In this document: positions 41,966 to 51,982 of the stretch, one piece after another
Layout of the letters: every line of letters begins with the position of its first letter
Position numbering within the stretch: position 1 is the first letter of the stretch
Assembly (NCBI RefSeq): GCF_013055795.1
Contig: NZ_JABETO010000014.1
Location: forward strand, 36,503-100,502
Length of the DNA stretch: 64,000 nucleotides
Reading direction: 5' to 3'
Source of the DNA: Streptomyces sp. I05A-00742
Lineage (GTDB): Bacteria; Actinomycetota; Actinomycetes; Streptomycetales; Streptomycetaceae
Notes under the pieces: generated by a model
Seen by the model: only the letters and a program-made list of their open reading frames with translations
What the model was told of the DNA's origin: nothing
Database searches by the model: none
Made by a program: the position numbers and the translations under genes

Positions 41966-42292
41966 GTGCCGACTTACCAGTACCAGTGCACCGAGTGCGG
42001 CGAGGGCCTTGAGGCGGTGCAGAAGTTCACCGATGACGCGTTGACCGTGTGCCCCAGCTGCGACGGACGCCTGAAGAAGGTGTTCTCCGCCGTCGGCATC
42101 GTGTTCAAGGGCTCCGGCTTCTACCGGAACGACAGCCGCGGCTCGGCGTCCAGCAGCACGCCGGCGAAGTCCTCGTCCACGGCGTCTTCCCCGGCCTCGA
42201 CGGCCTCGTCGTCGTCCTCGGCCTCGACGAGCGGCTCGTCCTCGTCCACGTCGGGCAGCGGTTCCACGGCCTCCGCGTCGTCGGCCGCCTGA
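41966..42292 (+). CDS. FmdB-type zinc ribbon protein with Ser-rich tail
   Basis: The 108-residue protein has the FmdB/regulator zinc ribbon MPTYQYQCTECGEGLEAVQK and CPSCDGRLKKVFSAVG, with cysteines C8, C11, C29 and C32, and the usual IVFKGSGFYRND end. From about residue 57 there is a tail of about 50 residues made almost only of Ser, Thr, Ala and Gly. GTG 41966 has a perfect AGGAGGAG. Function is unknown; the family is widespread and possibly involved in transcription. A strong terminator follows. Confidence 0.92.
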   Translation: MPTYQYQCTECGEGLEAVQKFTDDALTVCPSCDGRLKKVFSAVGIVFKGSGFYRNDSRGSASSSTPAKSSSTASSPASTASSSSSASTSGSSSSTSGSGSTASASSAA

Positions 42293-42321
42293 CGGACGCC
42301 CTCACTCCCCCGAACAGCGCA

Positions 42322-42362
42322 GACGGAGTCCGCCACCTCACCGCGAGGCGGCGGACTCCGTC
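42322..42362 (+). terminator. Terminator between fmdB and the phosphorylase gene
   Basis: GACGGAGTCCGCC and GGCGGACTCCGTC are a 13-bp perfect stem; the 15-base loop contains a further CCTC/GAGG pair. It lies 29 bases past the fmdB stop. Confidence 0.85.
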
Positions 42363-42409
42363 GTGCGCGCGGCCGGGAACGGGACCCGGCGCGCGGCTAG
42401 GGTGGCCGC

Positions 42410-43273
42410 ATGGTCAATACGAGCATGGCCGAGACGGTCGGCCCGCAGGCTGAGACAGGCGTCATCGGAGGGTCGGGGTTCTACTCCTTCCTCGACGACG
42501 TGACCGAGATCACCGTGAAGACGCCCTACGGGGCGCCGAGCGATTCCCTGTTCATCGGCGAGGTGGCGGGCCGCAGGGTGGCCTTCCTCCCCCGCCACGG
42601 CCGCGACCACCACCTGCCGCCGCACCGCATCAACTACCGGGCGAACCTGTGGGCCCTGCGCTCGGTGGGCGTCCGCCAGGTCCTGGGCCCGTGCGCGGTG
42701 GGCGGGCTGCGCCCGGAGTACGGGCCCGGGACGCTGCTCGTGCCGGACCAGCTCGTGGACCGGACGAAGTCCCGGGCGCAGACCTACTTCGACGGGGAAC
42801 CGCTCCCCGACGGCACGGTCCCCGAGGTCGTCCACCTGAGCTTCGCCGACCCCTACTGCCCCGCCGGACGCGCCACGGCGCTCGCGGCGGCGCGCGGCCA
42901 GGGCTGGGAGCCGGTGGACGGCGGGACGATGGTCGTCGTCGAGGGCCCCCGCTTCTCCACCCGCGCGGAGTCGCGCTGGCACGCGGCCCAGGGCTGGTCG
43001 GTGGTCGGCATGACCGGGCATCCGGAAGCGGCCCTGGCCCGGGAGCTGGGGCTCTGCTACACGTCGATGGCGCTGGTCACGGACCTGGACGCGGGTGCCG
43101 AGACGGGTGAGGGCGTGACGCACGAGGAGGTGCTGCGGGTCTTCGCGGAGAACGTGGAGCGGCTGCGCGGCGTGCTCTTCGACGTGGTGGGGGCGCTGCC
43201 GGGGACCGCGGCGCGGGACTGCCTGTGCGTGCGGGTGCACGACGGGTGGGAGCTGGGGATCGAGCTGCCGTGA
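42410..43273 (+). CDS. mtnP: S-methyl-5'-thioadenosine phosphorylase
   Basis: The 287-residue enzyme cleaves methylthioadenosine (or a related nucleoside) with phosphate, the salvage step after polyamine or related synthesis. Family motifs: GVIGGSGFYSFLDD, LPRHGRDHHLPPHRINYRAN (phosphate and base site), MVVVEGPRFSTRAESRW and VGMTGHPEAALARELGLCY. Members of this family vary between MTA and inosine/guanosine; the HPEAALARE stretch fits the MTA/purine group. ATG 42410 follows AGGG; ATG 42425 is a second in-frame option. Confidence 0.92.
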   Translation: MVNTSMAETVGPQAETGVIGGSGFYSFLDDVTEITVKTPYGAPSDSLFIGEVAGRRVAFLPRHGRDHHLPPHRINYRANLWALRSVGVRQVLGPCAVGGLRPEYGPGTLLVPDQLVDRTKSRAQTYFDGEPLPDGTVPEVVHLSFADPYCPAGRATALAAARGQGWEPVDGGTMVVVEGPRFSTRAESRWHAAQGWSVVGMTGHPEAALARELGLCYTSMALVTDLDAGAETGEGVTHEEVLRVFAENVERLRGVLFDVVGALPGTAARDCLCVRVHDGWELGIELP

Positions 43274-43329
43274 GGGATGGGGGTCCGACGTCTACGTCTG
43301 GCGAGGCTTAACTCCCAGGTGTGACAGGG

Positions 43330-43357
43330 TTTTCCACATCTCACAATCCTGTCCACA
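43330..43357. promoter_or_regulatory. Two DnaA-box-like 9-mers after mtnP
   Basis: TTTTCCACA (43330-43338) and CTGTCCACA (43349-43357) lie in the same orientation 19 bases apart, in an A/T-richer stretch. The second fits the Streptomyces DnaA box (TTGTCCACA, first bases variable), and the first has one change. It could titrate DnaA, or be chance. Confidence 0.3.
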
Positions 43358-43435
43358 GGCCCCAACGGGGCGCCTGGGAATCCGGGATCGTGGGGAGCGT
43401 CGGTTCGGTGCTCCCCACGGCAGGCGGTGGTTGCC

Positions 43436-43723
43436 ATGTCCTCTTTCTCACCCCTCTCTCCCTCGTCGTCGCGTCCTCCCTCCTCGCTCCCGCCCTCCTC
43501 TTCCTCCTCTCCGCCTCCCTCGCTCTCTTCGGTCGCCTCGGCGTCCTGGCCGGCGCCTCGGGCCCGGCCGTCCTGGGCGCCGCCGCCCACCTGCGACGTG
43601 CCGCTGTTCGCCCCGGTGCGGGTGGGGCGGAGGCGGCGCGGAACGGTCGCCGGGCGGGTGTTCCTGACCGCCGGGGTGGTGATCCTGTGTTCGGCGCCAC
43701 TCGCGTACTGGGGTCTCCACTGA
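43436..43723 (+). CDS. Possible small membrane protein with Ser/Pro-rich N terminus
   Basis: The 95-residue frame has a long Ser/Pro low-complexity start (MSSFSPLSPSSS), a basic stretch VGRRRRGTV and a C-terminal membrane segment VFLTAGVVILCSAPLAYWG. The plausible transmembrane end and its position between mtnP and mscL favour a real gene, but the start context is weak and the low-complexity part could be compositional. The function is unknown. Confidence 0.4.
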   Translation: MSSFSPLSPSSSRPPSSLPPSSSSSPPPSLSSVASASWPAPRARPSWAPPPTCDVPLFAPVRVGRRRRGTVAGRVFLTAGVVILCSAPLAYWGLH

Positions 43724-43816
43724 TCGGGTCCGCGGATTGGACAGACCGGCCGGAGGGTCTCGTATGTTATGGAACCCACCATTTCGGTACGGATGCGCGC
43801 GGAGAGAGGCTGTTCG

Positions 43817-44296
43817 GTGAGCGAGAAGAAGACGGGAATCCTTGGGGGCTTCAAGGCATTCCTGATGCGGGGCAACGTGGTCGACCTGGCGGTCGCCGTT
43901 GTCATCGGCGCGGCGTTCACCAACATCGTGAACTCTGTCGTCAAGGGAGTGATCAACCCCATCGTCGGCGCCTTCGGCACCAAGGACCTGGACCGTTACG
44001 CGGCCTGCCTCAAGGGCCCCTGCACCAGGAACGCGGCGGGCGAGGTGACCAAGGGCGTCTACATCCAGTGGGGCGCGGTGCTCAGCGCCTCGCTCACCTT
44101 CCTGATCACCGCGGCGGTGGTCTACTTCCTGATGCTGCTGCCGATGAAGCGCTGGCAGGAGCGCCAGGCGGCCCGGCGCCCGGAGGACAACGGCCCGGCC
44201 GCGCCGACGGAGATCGAGCTGCTGGCCCAGATCCGGGACACGCTGATCGAGCAGCGGCGCGGGCCGGGCTCGGACTCGGTGCCCGCGCAGCGGTAG
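43817..44296 (+). CDS. mscL: Large-conductance mechanosensitive channel
   Basis: The 159-residue MscL opens under membrane tension to release solutes on osmotic down-shock. It begins with the conserved amphipathic start ILGGFKAFLMRGNVVDLAVA, TM1 with VVIGAAFTNIVNSVV, the external loop, TM2 (about 87-107) and the charged C-terminal bundle TEIELLAQIRDTLIEQ. The external loop is longer than in E. coli and has a cysteine pair (AACLKGPC). GTG 43817 has GAGAGG at the right distance; an upstream in-frame ATG at 43769 is less likely. Confidence 0.93.
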   Translation: MSEKKTGILGGFKAFLMRGNVVDLAVAVVIGAAFTNIVNSVVKGVINPIVGAFGTKDLDRYAACLKGPCTRNAAGEVTKGVYIQWGAVLSASLTFLITAAVVYFLMLLPMKRWQERQAARRPEDNGPAAPTEIELLAQIRDTLIEQRRGPGSDSVPAQR

Positions 44297-44309
44297 CGGG
44301 CGCGGGAGC

Positions 44310-44366
44310 GGGCGCGGGCTCGGGCGCGGACTCGGGCGCGGACTCGGGCGCGGACTCGGGCGCAGA
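44310..44366. repeat. 12-bp tandem repeat
   Basis: CGCGGACTCGGG occurs three times in exact tandem, preceded by degenerate copies (GCGGGCTCGGG, GCGGGAGCGGG), between the convergent ends of mscL and the small DUF protein. It looks like a slippage-born minisatellite. Confidence 0.85.
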
Positions 44367-44400
44367 CATCGGCGGGCGGACGGAGACCCCGCCCGTACCG

Positions 44401-44574
44401 TCAGATGTGGTGCGGCGGCTTCTCGTCCAGGAAGCGCGCGAGGTCGGCGGCGGAGCCCTGGCCGGTCACCGGGCGCTCTCCCCATCCGCGGTCCGTGTCG
44501 TCCGACGACTGCCGGTCCAGCGGGTCGTCGAAGATCAGGGCTGCCGCGGGCTGGGGCTCGGGGACGGTGCTCAT
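44401..44574 (-). CDS. Small conserved Streptomyces protein of 57 residues
   Basis: The product MSTVPEPQPAAALIFDDPLD continues with QSSDDTDRGWGERP and ends SAADLARFLDEKPPHHI. It is acidic and has no signal or membrane segment. I recognise the sequence type as a small hypothetical protein common in streptomycetes, always beside mscL-like neighbours; the function is unknown. ATG 44574 is followed downstream by the 12-bp minisatellite. It is divergent from the LtrA gene. Confidence 0.75.
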   Translation of the reverse strand: MSTVPEPQPAAALIFDDPLDRQSSDDTDRGWGERPVTGQGSAADLARFLDEKPPHHI

Positions 44575-44635
44575 ACTCCCAGGGTACGGGTGGTCCCGGT
44601 CGCGGCCCCCGCCACGGGCGGTGACAATCGCCGTT

Positions 44636-45865
44636 ATGAGCGATACGCCCCGTCGGCGGCTCGCGAGCGGCTCGGGTGTCGTACGCCGGATGACCACCCG
44701 CGGCCGCGACGAGGAGCACCGCACCGCCACCCCGCTGGAGCTCTTCTTCGACCTGTGCTTCGTGGTCGCGGTGGCCCAGGCGGGCGGACAGCTGGTGCAC
44801 GCGCTGGCCGAGGCGCACACGGGACACGGCGTCCAGGGCTACCTGATGATGTTCTTCGCCATCTGGTGGGCGTGGATGAACTTCACCTGGTTCGCCTCCG
44901 CCTACGACACGGACGACGTGCTCTTCCGCGGGGTGACGCTGATCCAGATCGCGGGCGTGCTGGTGTTCGCGGCGGGCATCCCGCGCGCCTTCGACTCCGG
45001 CGACTTCCGGGTGATCTGGTTCGGCTACCTGGTGATGCGGCTGGCCATGGTGGCCCAGTGGCTGCGCGCCGGCCTCTCCACGACCGGCCCCGAGCGCCGG
45101 ACCGCCCTGCGGTACGCGGCGGGGGTGTCCACGTGCCAGGTCGGCTGGCTGGGCCTGGTGCTCCTGCCCGACCACGCCAAGCCGTGGCTCTTCCTGGGCA
45201 TGGCGGTCTGCGAGATGGCCGTCCCGGTCTGGGCCGAGCGCGGGCATCCGACCGGCTGGCACCCGCACCACATCGCGGAACGGTACGGCCTGTTCACCAT
45301 CATCGTGCTGGGCGAGACGGTGTCGGCGGCCACGGTGGCGGTCCAGTCGGCCGTGGACGAGCACCGGAGCCCCTTCACCCTGCTGCCCATCGCCGGCGGC
45401 GGCCTGCTGATCATCTTCGCCGCGTACTGGATCTACTTCGCCGTACCCATCCACCTGCACCTGATCTCCAACCGCCAGGCGTTCCTGTGGGGTTACGGGC
45501 ACTATCTGGTCTTCGGCTCCGCCGCCGCCGTCGGCGCGGGCATCGAGGTGGCGATCGAGCAGGTCACCGGCAAGGCCCACCTCTCGACGTTCGCGGCATC
45601 GGGCACGGTCACCGTGGCCACGGCGCTCTTCATGTTCACGGTGTGGCTGATCCACTCCCGGCACCAGAAACGCGGCCGGTTGCAGCAGGCGGTGCTGCCC
45701 ACCTCGGCGGTCCTGGTGCTGGCCTGCACCTTCGCGGGGCGCTGGGCGGTCCTGGCGGCCGGAGCGGTGGCGGCCGCCACCGTCGTCGTCGGGGTCACCC
45801 TGACGGCGCGCGGCGGGACGGCGCTGACCGCGGAAGACGACCGGAATGCGACGGCGGGGGCGTGA
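44636..45865 (+). CDS. LtrA-type membrane protein (low temperature requirement A)
   Basis: The 409-residue protein is a polytopic membrane protein with about 11 segments and the family motif TPLELFFDLCFVVAVAQAGG near residues 33-52, plus WWAWMNFTWFASAYDTDDV and ERYGLFTIIVLGETVSA. LtrA proteins were named from Listeria cold growth; their biochemical role is unknown. ATG 44636 lacks a strong ribosome binding site. The gene may be followed in the same transcript by the P1 peptidase, 25 bases on. Confidence 0.88.
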   Translation: MSDTPRRRLASGSGVVRRMTTRGRDEEHRTATPLELFFDLCFVVAVAQAGGQLVHALAEAHTGHGVQGYLMMFFAIWWAWMNFTWFASAYDTDDVLFRGVTLIQIAGVLVFAAGIPRAFDSGDFRVIWFGYLVMRLAMVAQWLRAGLSTTGPERRTALRYAAGVSTCQVGWLGLVLLPDHAKPWLFLGMAVCEMAVPVWAERGHPTGWHPHHIAERYGLFTIIVLGETVSAATVAVQSAVDEHRSPFTLLPIAGGGLLIIFAAYWIYFAVPIHLHLISNRQAFLWGYGHYLVFGSAAAVGAGIEVAIEQVTGKAHLSTFAASGTVTVATALFMFTVWLIHSRHQKRGRLQQAVLPTSAVLVLACTFAGRWAVLAAGAVAAATVVVGVTLTARGGTALTAEDDRNATAGA

Positions 45866-45890
45866 GCGGAGGCGTGATACGCATGGCGCC

Positions 45891-47003
45891 ATGTCAAATA
45901 CCAACAGCGCACAGCCCTCCGTCCGCACCGGTCCCCTGGACGCGCTCACCGATGTGCGCGGGCTGCGGGTCGGACACGCCGAACTGGCCGGTGCCGGTGC
46001 ACTGACCGGCACCACCGTGGTACTCGCCGAGCCGGGCGGGGCCGTCGCCGCCGTCGACGTCCGGGGCGGCGGTCCCGGCACCCGGGAGACCGACGCGCTC
46101 GATCCCCGCAACCTCGTGCAGCGGGTGGAGGCGATCGTCCTCACCGGCGGCAGCGCCTTCGGTCTGGACTCCGCGTCCGGGGTGGTGGCCTGGCTGGAGG
46201 AGGCCGGACGCGGCGTCCGGGTCGGCCCCGACCCCGCCCAGGTGGTGCCCGTCGTCCCGGCCGCCGCCCTCTTCGACCTCGGCCGCGGCGGCGACTGGCG
46301 GGCCCGGCCCGACGCGGCTCTGGGCCGGGCGGCGACCGAGGCGGCAGCCCGTACGGACGTCGGGGCGCCCGTGGCCCAGGGCAACGTCGGCGCGGGCACG
46401 GGCGCCGTCGCCGGCGGGCTGAAGGGAGGCATCGGCACGGCGAGCATCGTCCTGCCCTCGGGGGTGACCGTGGCGGCACTCGCCGCGGTCAACGCCGCGG
46501 GCTCGGTGGTCGATCCGACGACGGGAGTGCTGTACGGGCAGTTGCACGCCGGCGGACGGGTCGCCTACCCCGAGGCCGCCCGGCACGAGGCGGCCCAGCG
46601 CACCCTGGCCGCCGCCCGCGAGGAGACCGCCCGGCGGACGGCGGGCTCCGTGCGACCGCCGTTGAACACCACGATCGCCGTCGTCGCCACCGACGCCGCC
46701 CTCACCCGCGCCCAGGCCCAGAAGCTCGCCGGCACCGCCCACGACGGCCTCGCCCGCGCCGTCCGCCCCGTCCACCTGCTCACCGACGGCGACACCGTCT
46801 TCACTTTGGCCACCGGCGCCCACCCCCTCAGCCCCCAAGACGTCCCGGACAGCGGCGACTTCGCCCTCGGCACCGTCAACGAGATCCTCGCCGCGGGCGC
46901 CGATGCCCTGACCCGCGCGGTGGTGAAGGCCGTCCTCGCCGCAGAGAGCGTGTCGGGCGCGGGCGGGGTGTTCCCGTCGTACCGGGAACTGTACGAGAGG
47001 TAG
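45891..47003 (+). CDS. P1 family peptidase (DmpA/nylon-hydrolase fold)
   Basis: The 370-residue protein is a self-processing aminopeptidase-like hydrolase of family P1/S58. The N-terminal part has LTDVRGLRVGHAEL, VDVRGGGPGTRETDALDP and EAIVLTGGSAFGLDSASGV; the glycine-rich GNVGAGTGAVAGGLKGGIGT is typical. Cleavage should occur before the nucleophile T260 in PPLN-TTIAVVATDAAL. It hydrolyses small peptides or amides; the real substrate is unknown. ATG 45891 follows LtrA by 25 bases. The repeat region begins directly downstream. Confidence 0.88.
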   Translation: MSNTNSAQPSVRTGPLDALTDVRGLRVGHAELAGAGALTGTTVVLAEPGGAVAAVDVRGGGPGTRETDALDPRNLVQRVEAIVLTGGSAFGLDSASGVVAWLEEAGRGVRVGPDPAQVVPVVPAAALFDLGRGGDWRARPDAALGRAATEAAARTDVGAPVAQGNVGAGTGAVAGGLKGGIGTASIVLPSGVTVAALAAVNAAGSVVDPTTGVLYGQLHAGGRVAYPEAARHEAAQRTLAAAREETARRTAGSVRPPLNTTIAVVATDAALTRAQAQKLAGTAHDGLARAVRPVHLLTDGDTVFTLATGAHPLSPQDVPDSGDFALGTVNEILAAGADALTRAVVKAVLAAESVSGAGGVFPSYRELYER

Positions 47004-47103
47004 GGGGAGGGGAAGGGAGGGGTGGGGAGGGAGAGGAGAGGCTGGAGGGGCGGGGAGGGGGCGGGGCGGGGGGGCGGGGGGCGGGGGGGCGGGGGGGGAG
47101 GCC

Positions 47104-47480
47104 CCCCGGTGAAATGCGTGCGGGTTGGGGGTGGGGCGGCAACGGTGGGCGGTTTACATGGCGGGTACTTGGCCGTCCACCCCCGTTTCGTCGTTGCGCG
47201 CACGCCGAAAAGCGAGCCGGCTGCGGAGGGGAGGCCCGGCGGCAAAGTGCGAGTTGTTGGGTGGGGCGGGGTCGGTGGGCGGTTTACATGGCGGGTATTT
47301 GACCGACCGGCTGTTTCGTCGTTGCGCGCGCCGAAAAACAGCGCGCTGCGGAGCGGGAGGCCCGGCGGTGGAGTGCTGGCTGTTGGGTGGACGGCAGCGG
47401 TGGGCGGTTTACATGGCGGGTGCTGTGCCGACCGTCCCTCTCGTCGTTGCGCGCACGCCAAAAGCGGCCGGCTGGGCACG
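47104..47480 (+). repeat. Left array: three direct copies of element A
   Basis: Each copy carries box 1, GGTGGGCGGTTTACATGG followed by CGGGT, starting at 47144, 47274 and 47399; a variable spacer of about 20 bases; box 2, TCGTCGTTGCGCGCACGCC then AAAAGCG; and box 3, CCGGCTGCGGAG. Copies 1 and 2 have degenerate box 3, and copy 3 is cut short after CCGGCTGG. A G-rich part (GTTGGGTGGGGCGG) joins one copy to the next. Confidence 0.92.
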
Positions 47481-47559
47481 AGCAGGGTGGTGGCGGGCGC
47501 GAATTGGCCGGTGCGGACCTCGGGATGGCCGGGGCGCGTGGGGCGCGGGGCGTTGGTGG

Positions 47560-48245
47560 GGCATGGCTCGGGCGGGAGTGGTGGATCGGGGCGGGTTTTC
47601 GGCCCGACACGCCGTTACTGGCCGCCCGAATCCACCGATTGCCGTCCCAGTGGCCCGGAAGCCGGACGGTCGGCCCGGCCGCACGCCTCCTCTGTGTAGG
47701 TGGCTGGGGTGGTGTGGTGAATGAGGCAAGTGGGGTTGATGAGCTCAGGGCCGGACGGAAGTGGTGGATCGGGGCGGGCTTTCAGGCCAACACGCCGTGA
47801 CTAGCCGCCCGGATCCACCGATTGCCGTCCCAGTGGCCCAACAGCCGGACGGTGGCCCGGCCGTGCGCGCCTTCTCCGTGGATGGCTGAGGTGGTGCGGT
47901 GAATGAGGCGAGTGGGGTCGGTGAGCTCAGGGCCAGGCGGGAGTGGTGGATCGGGGCGGGCTTTCAGGCCGACACGCCGTGACTAGCCGCCCACACCTAC
48001 CAGTTACCGTCCCACTCACCCGACAGCCAGACGGTAGGCCCGGCCGTGCGCGCCCGCTCCGTGGATGGCCAGGGTGGTGCGGCGAATGAGGCAAGAGGGG
48101 TCGGTGAGCTCAGGGCCGGACGGAAGTGGTGGATCGGGGCGCAGTTGCGGGCCGACACGCCGTGATTGGCCGCTCGGATCCACCACTTCCCGCCCCACCG
48201 GACCGGAAGCCGGGCAACCAGTCCCGGCCGGGCGCCCGCCTTCCC
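47560..48245 (+). repeat. Central array: four tandem copies of element B
   Basis: The anchor AGTGGTGGATCGGGGCG starts at 47577, 47760, 47942 and 48125 (periods 183, 182 and 183). Each copy contains a long dyad: GGTGGATCGGGGCGG with CCGCCCGGATCCACC about 27 bases on, one mismatch, best kept in copies 1, 2 and 4. A second dyad, CCGTCC with GGACGG, follows in copies 1 and 2. The block GGTGAGCTCAGGGCCGGACGG precedes copies 2-4. Copy 1 differs most at its left side. Confidence 0.92.
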
Positions 48246-48790
48246 GTAGCTGGCCGCATTTGGGCGCACGCAACGGCGAGAGGGGCGGACGGCCGAGTAC
48301 CCGCCATGTAAGCCGCCCACCGCTGCCGCCCCACCCGCCAACCCGGAGACGGCCGACGGCCTCCGCCCGCGCACCCCCTCCTCCGCAGCCGGCCGCTTTT
48401 GGTGTGCGCGCAACGACGAAGCGGACCGTCGGCCGAGCACCTGCCATGTAAACCGCCCACCGCTGCCGCCCCACCCACCGGCTCGCAGACGCCGCCAGCC
48501 CCCGGCCCCGCGCCCCCTCCTCCGCAGTCGGCTGTCTTTGAGCGCACGCGACGACGAAGCAGGCGGACGGCCGAGCACCCGTCACGTAAACCGCCCACCG
48601 GCTCCGCCCCCGGCCCCCGCCCCCGCCCCCGCCCCCAACCCGCACCTCACCGCCGGGCCCCCGTTCCGCAGCCGGCCCGCTTTTCGGCGTGCGCGCAACG
48701 ACGAAACAGCCGGTCGGCCAAGTACCCGCCATGTAAACCGCCCACCGGCCCCGCCCCACCCCCAACCCGCACGCACTTCACCAGGGGCCT
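48246..48790 (-). repeat. Right array: four inverted copies of element A
   Basis: Reverse complements of box 1 lie at 48299-48321, 48439-48461, 48577-48599 and 48724-48746 (periods 140, 138 and 147), each with box 2 and box 3 on the left side, so that the elements of both arrays point toward the centre. The outermost copy is nearly identical to the left outermost copy over about 80 bases, including the GTGCGTGCGGGTTGGGGG flank. The third has an expanded GGGGGC tract. Confidence 0.92.
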
Positions 48791-48803
48791 CCCCGCGCCT
48801 CGC

Positions 48804-50942
<2,139 letters not shown>

Positions 50943-51034
50943 CGCGGGCTCCCTTGCTCGCGGTAGCGCCTTGCGGGCGACGGGGATTGGTGGGGGGGAG
51001 GGAAGGAGGAGGGAACAGGAAGGGAGTCGGGCCG

Positions 51035-51982
51035 TCAGGCGGCCGGTTCGGTCAGGGCGCGGTCGTCCGGGACGGCCCGGGTGACCGTCACGGCGGACGG
51101 TTCGAGGTCGGCCGGGGCCGGCATCGCGCTGCCGGGCAGCCGCACGGCCGCCGCGCCGTGGGCCAGGGCCGAGGCGAGGGCGTCCGGGCCCTCGCCGCCG
51201 GCGGCGAGGAAACCGGCCAGGGAGGCGTCGCCCGCACCGACGTTGCTGCGGACGCATGTCACCCGGGCCGTGCCGAAGTACGTGCCGGAGTCGTCGACGA
51301 GAAGCTGGCCGTCCGCTCCGAGGCTGGCGAGGACGGCCCGTGCGCCGAGTCCGCGCAGTTCCTCCGCCGCCCGGGCCGCGTCTCCGACCGTCACCAGCGG
51401 GCGGCCGACGGCCTGGGCCAGCTCCTCCGCGTTGGGCTTGACGACGTCGGGGCGTTCGCGGAGGGCGGCGGTCAGCGAAGGTCCGGAGGTGTCGAGCGCG
51501 ATCCGGGCCCCCGCGGCGTGGGCGCGGGCCACCAGCTGTCCGTACCAGCCTGCGGCGAGACCGCGCGGGAGGCTGCCGCAGCAGGCGATCCAGCCGGCGC
51601 CCGCCGACCGCTCCCCCACCGCGGTCAGCAGCGACTCGGCCTCGGCGGGCGTCAGTTCGGGTCCGGGGGCGTTCACCTTGGTGAGGGTGCCGTCCGGTTC
51701 GGCGACGGCCACGTTCACCCGCGTCGCACCGGCCACGGGCACCCCCGCGACGTCGATGCCCTGCTCCCCGAGGAGCCGGGCCAGCAGGGCGCCCTCCGCG
51801 CCGCCGAGCGGCAGGACGGCGGTGGTGGCACGGCCGGCGGCGGCGATCGCGCGCGAGACGTTGACGCCCTTGCCGCCGGGGTCGACGCGGTCCGTCCCGG
51901 CGCGCAGCACGGCTCCGCGCAGCAGCCGCGGGACCTCGTAGGTGCGGTCCAGGCTGGGGTTGGGGGTGACGGTGAGGATCAC
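51035..51982 (-). CDS. fruK: 1-phosphofructokinase
   Basis: The 315-residue PfkB-family kinase turns fructose-1-phosphate into fructose-1,6-bisphosphate. Motifs: the start ILTVTPNPSLDRTYEVP, GGKGVNVSRAIAAAGR (substrate loop), DTSGPSLTAALRERPDVVKP with NAEE, and the catalytic SNVGAGDASLAGFLA (base Asp in GAGD). GTG 51982 overlaps the fruR stop by four bases. It works downstream of FruA. Confidence 0.95.
   Translation of the reverse strand: MILTVTPNPSLDRTYEVPRLLRGAVLRAGTDRVDPGGKGVNVSRAIAAAGRATTAVLPLGGAEGALLARLLGEQGIDVAGVPVAGATRVNVAVAEPDGTLTKVNAPGPELTPAEAESLLTAVGERSAGAGWIACCGSLPRGLAAGWYGQLVARAHAAGARIALDTSGPSLTAALRERPDVVKPNAEELAQAVGRPLVTVGDAARAAEELRGLGARAVLASLGADGQLLVDDSGTYFGTARVTCVRSNVGAGDASLAGFLAAGGEGPDALASALAHGAAAVRLPGSAMPAPADLEPSAVTVTRAVPDDRALTEPAA

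Larger units (their letters stand above)
47004..48803. repeat. Composite palindromic repeat region, 1.8 kb, noncoding
   Basis: Between the convergent P1 peptidase and fruA genes lies a region without a credible gene. It begins with a poly-G-rich block (about 47003-47100), then a left array of three direct elements, a central four-unit tandem array and a right array of four inverted elements. The outer flanks (GTGCGTGCGGGTTGGGG and similar) mirror each other. Open frames cross the region on both strands, but copy spacings of 125, 130, 138, 140, 147, 182 and 183 are not consistently multiples of three, so conservation is of the DNA, not of one reading frame. Confidence 0.9.

Noticed and set aside
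47004..48803. CRISPR array
   Set aside because: Repeat units are 125-183 bases, imperfect and partly inverted; there are no short identical repeats with unique spacers and no cas genes.
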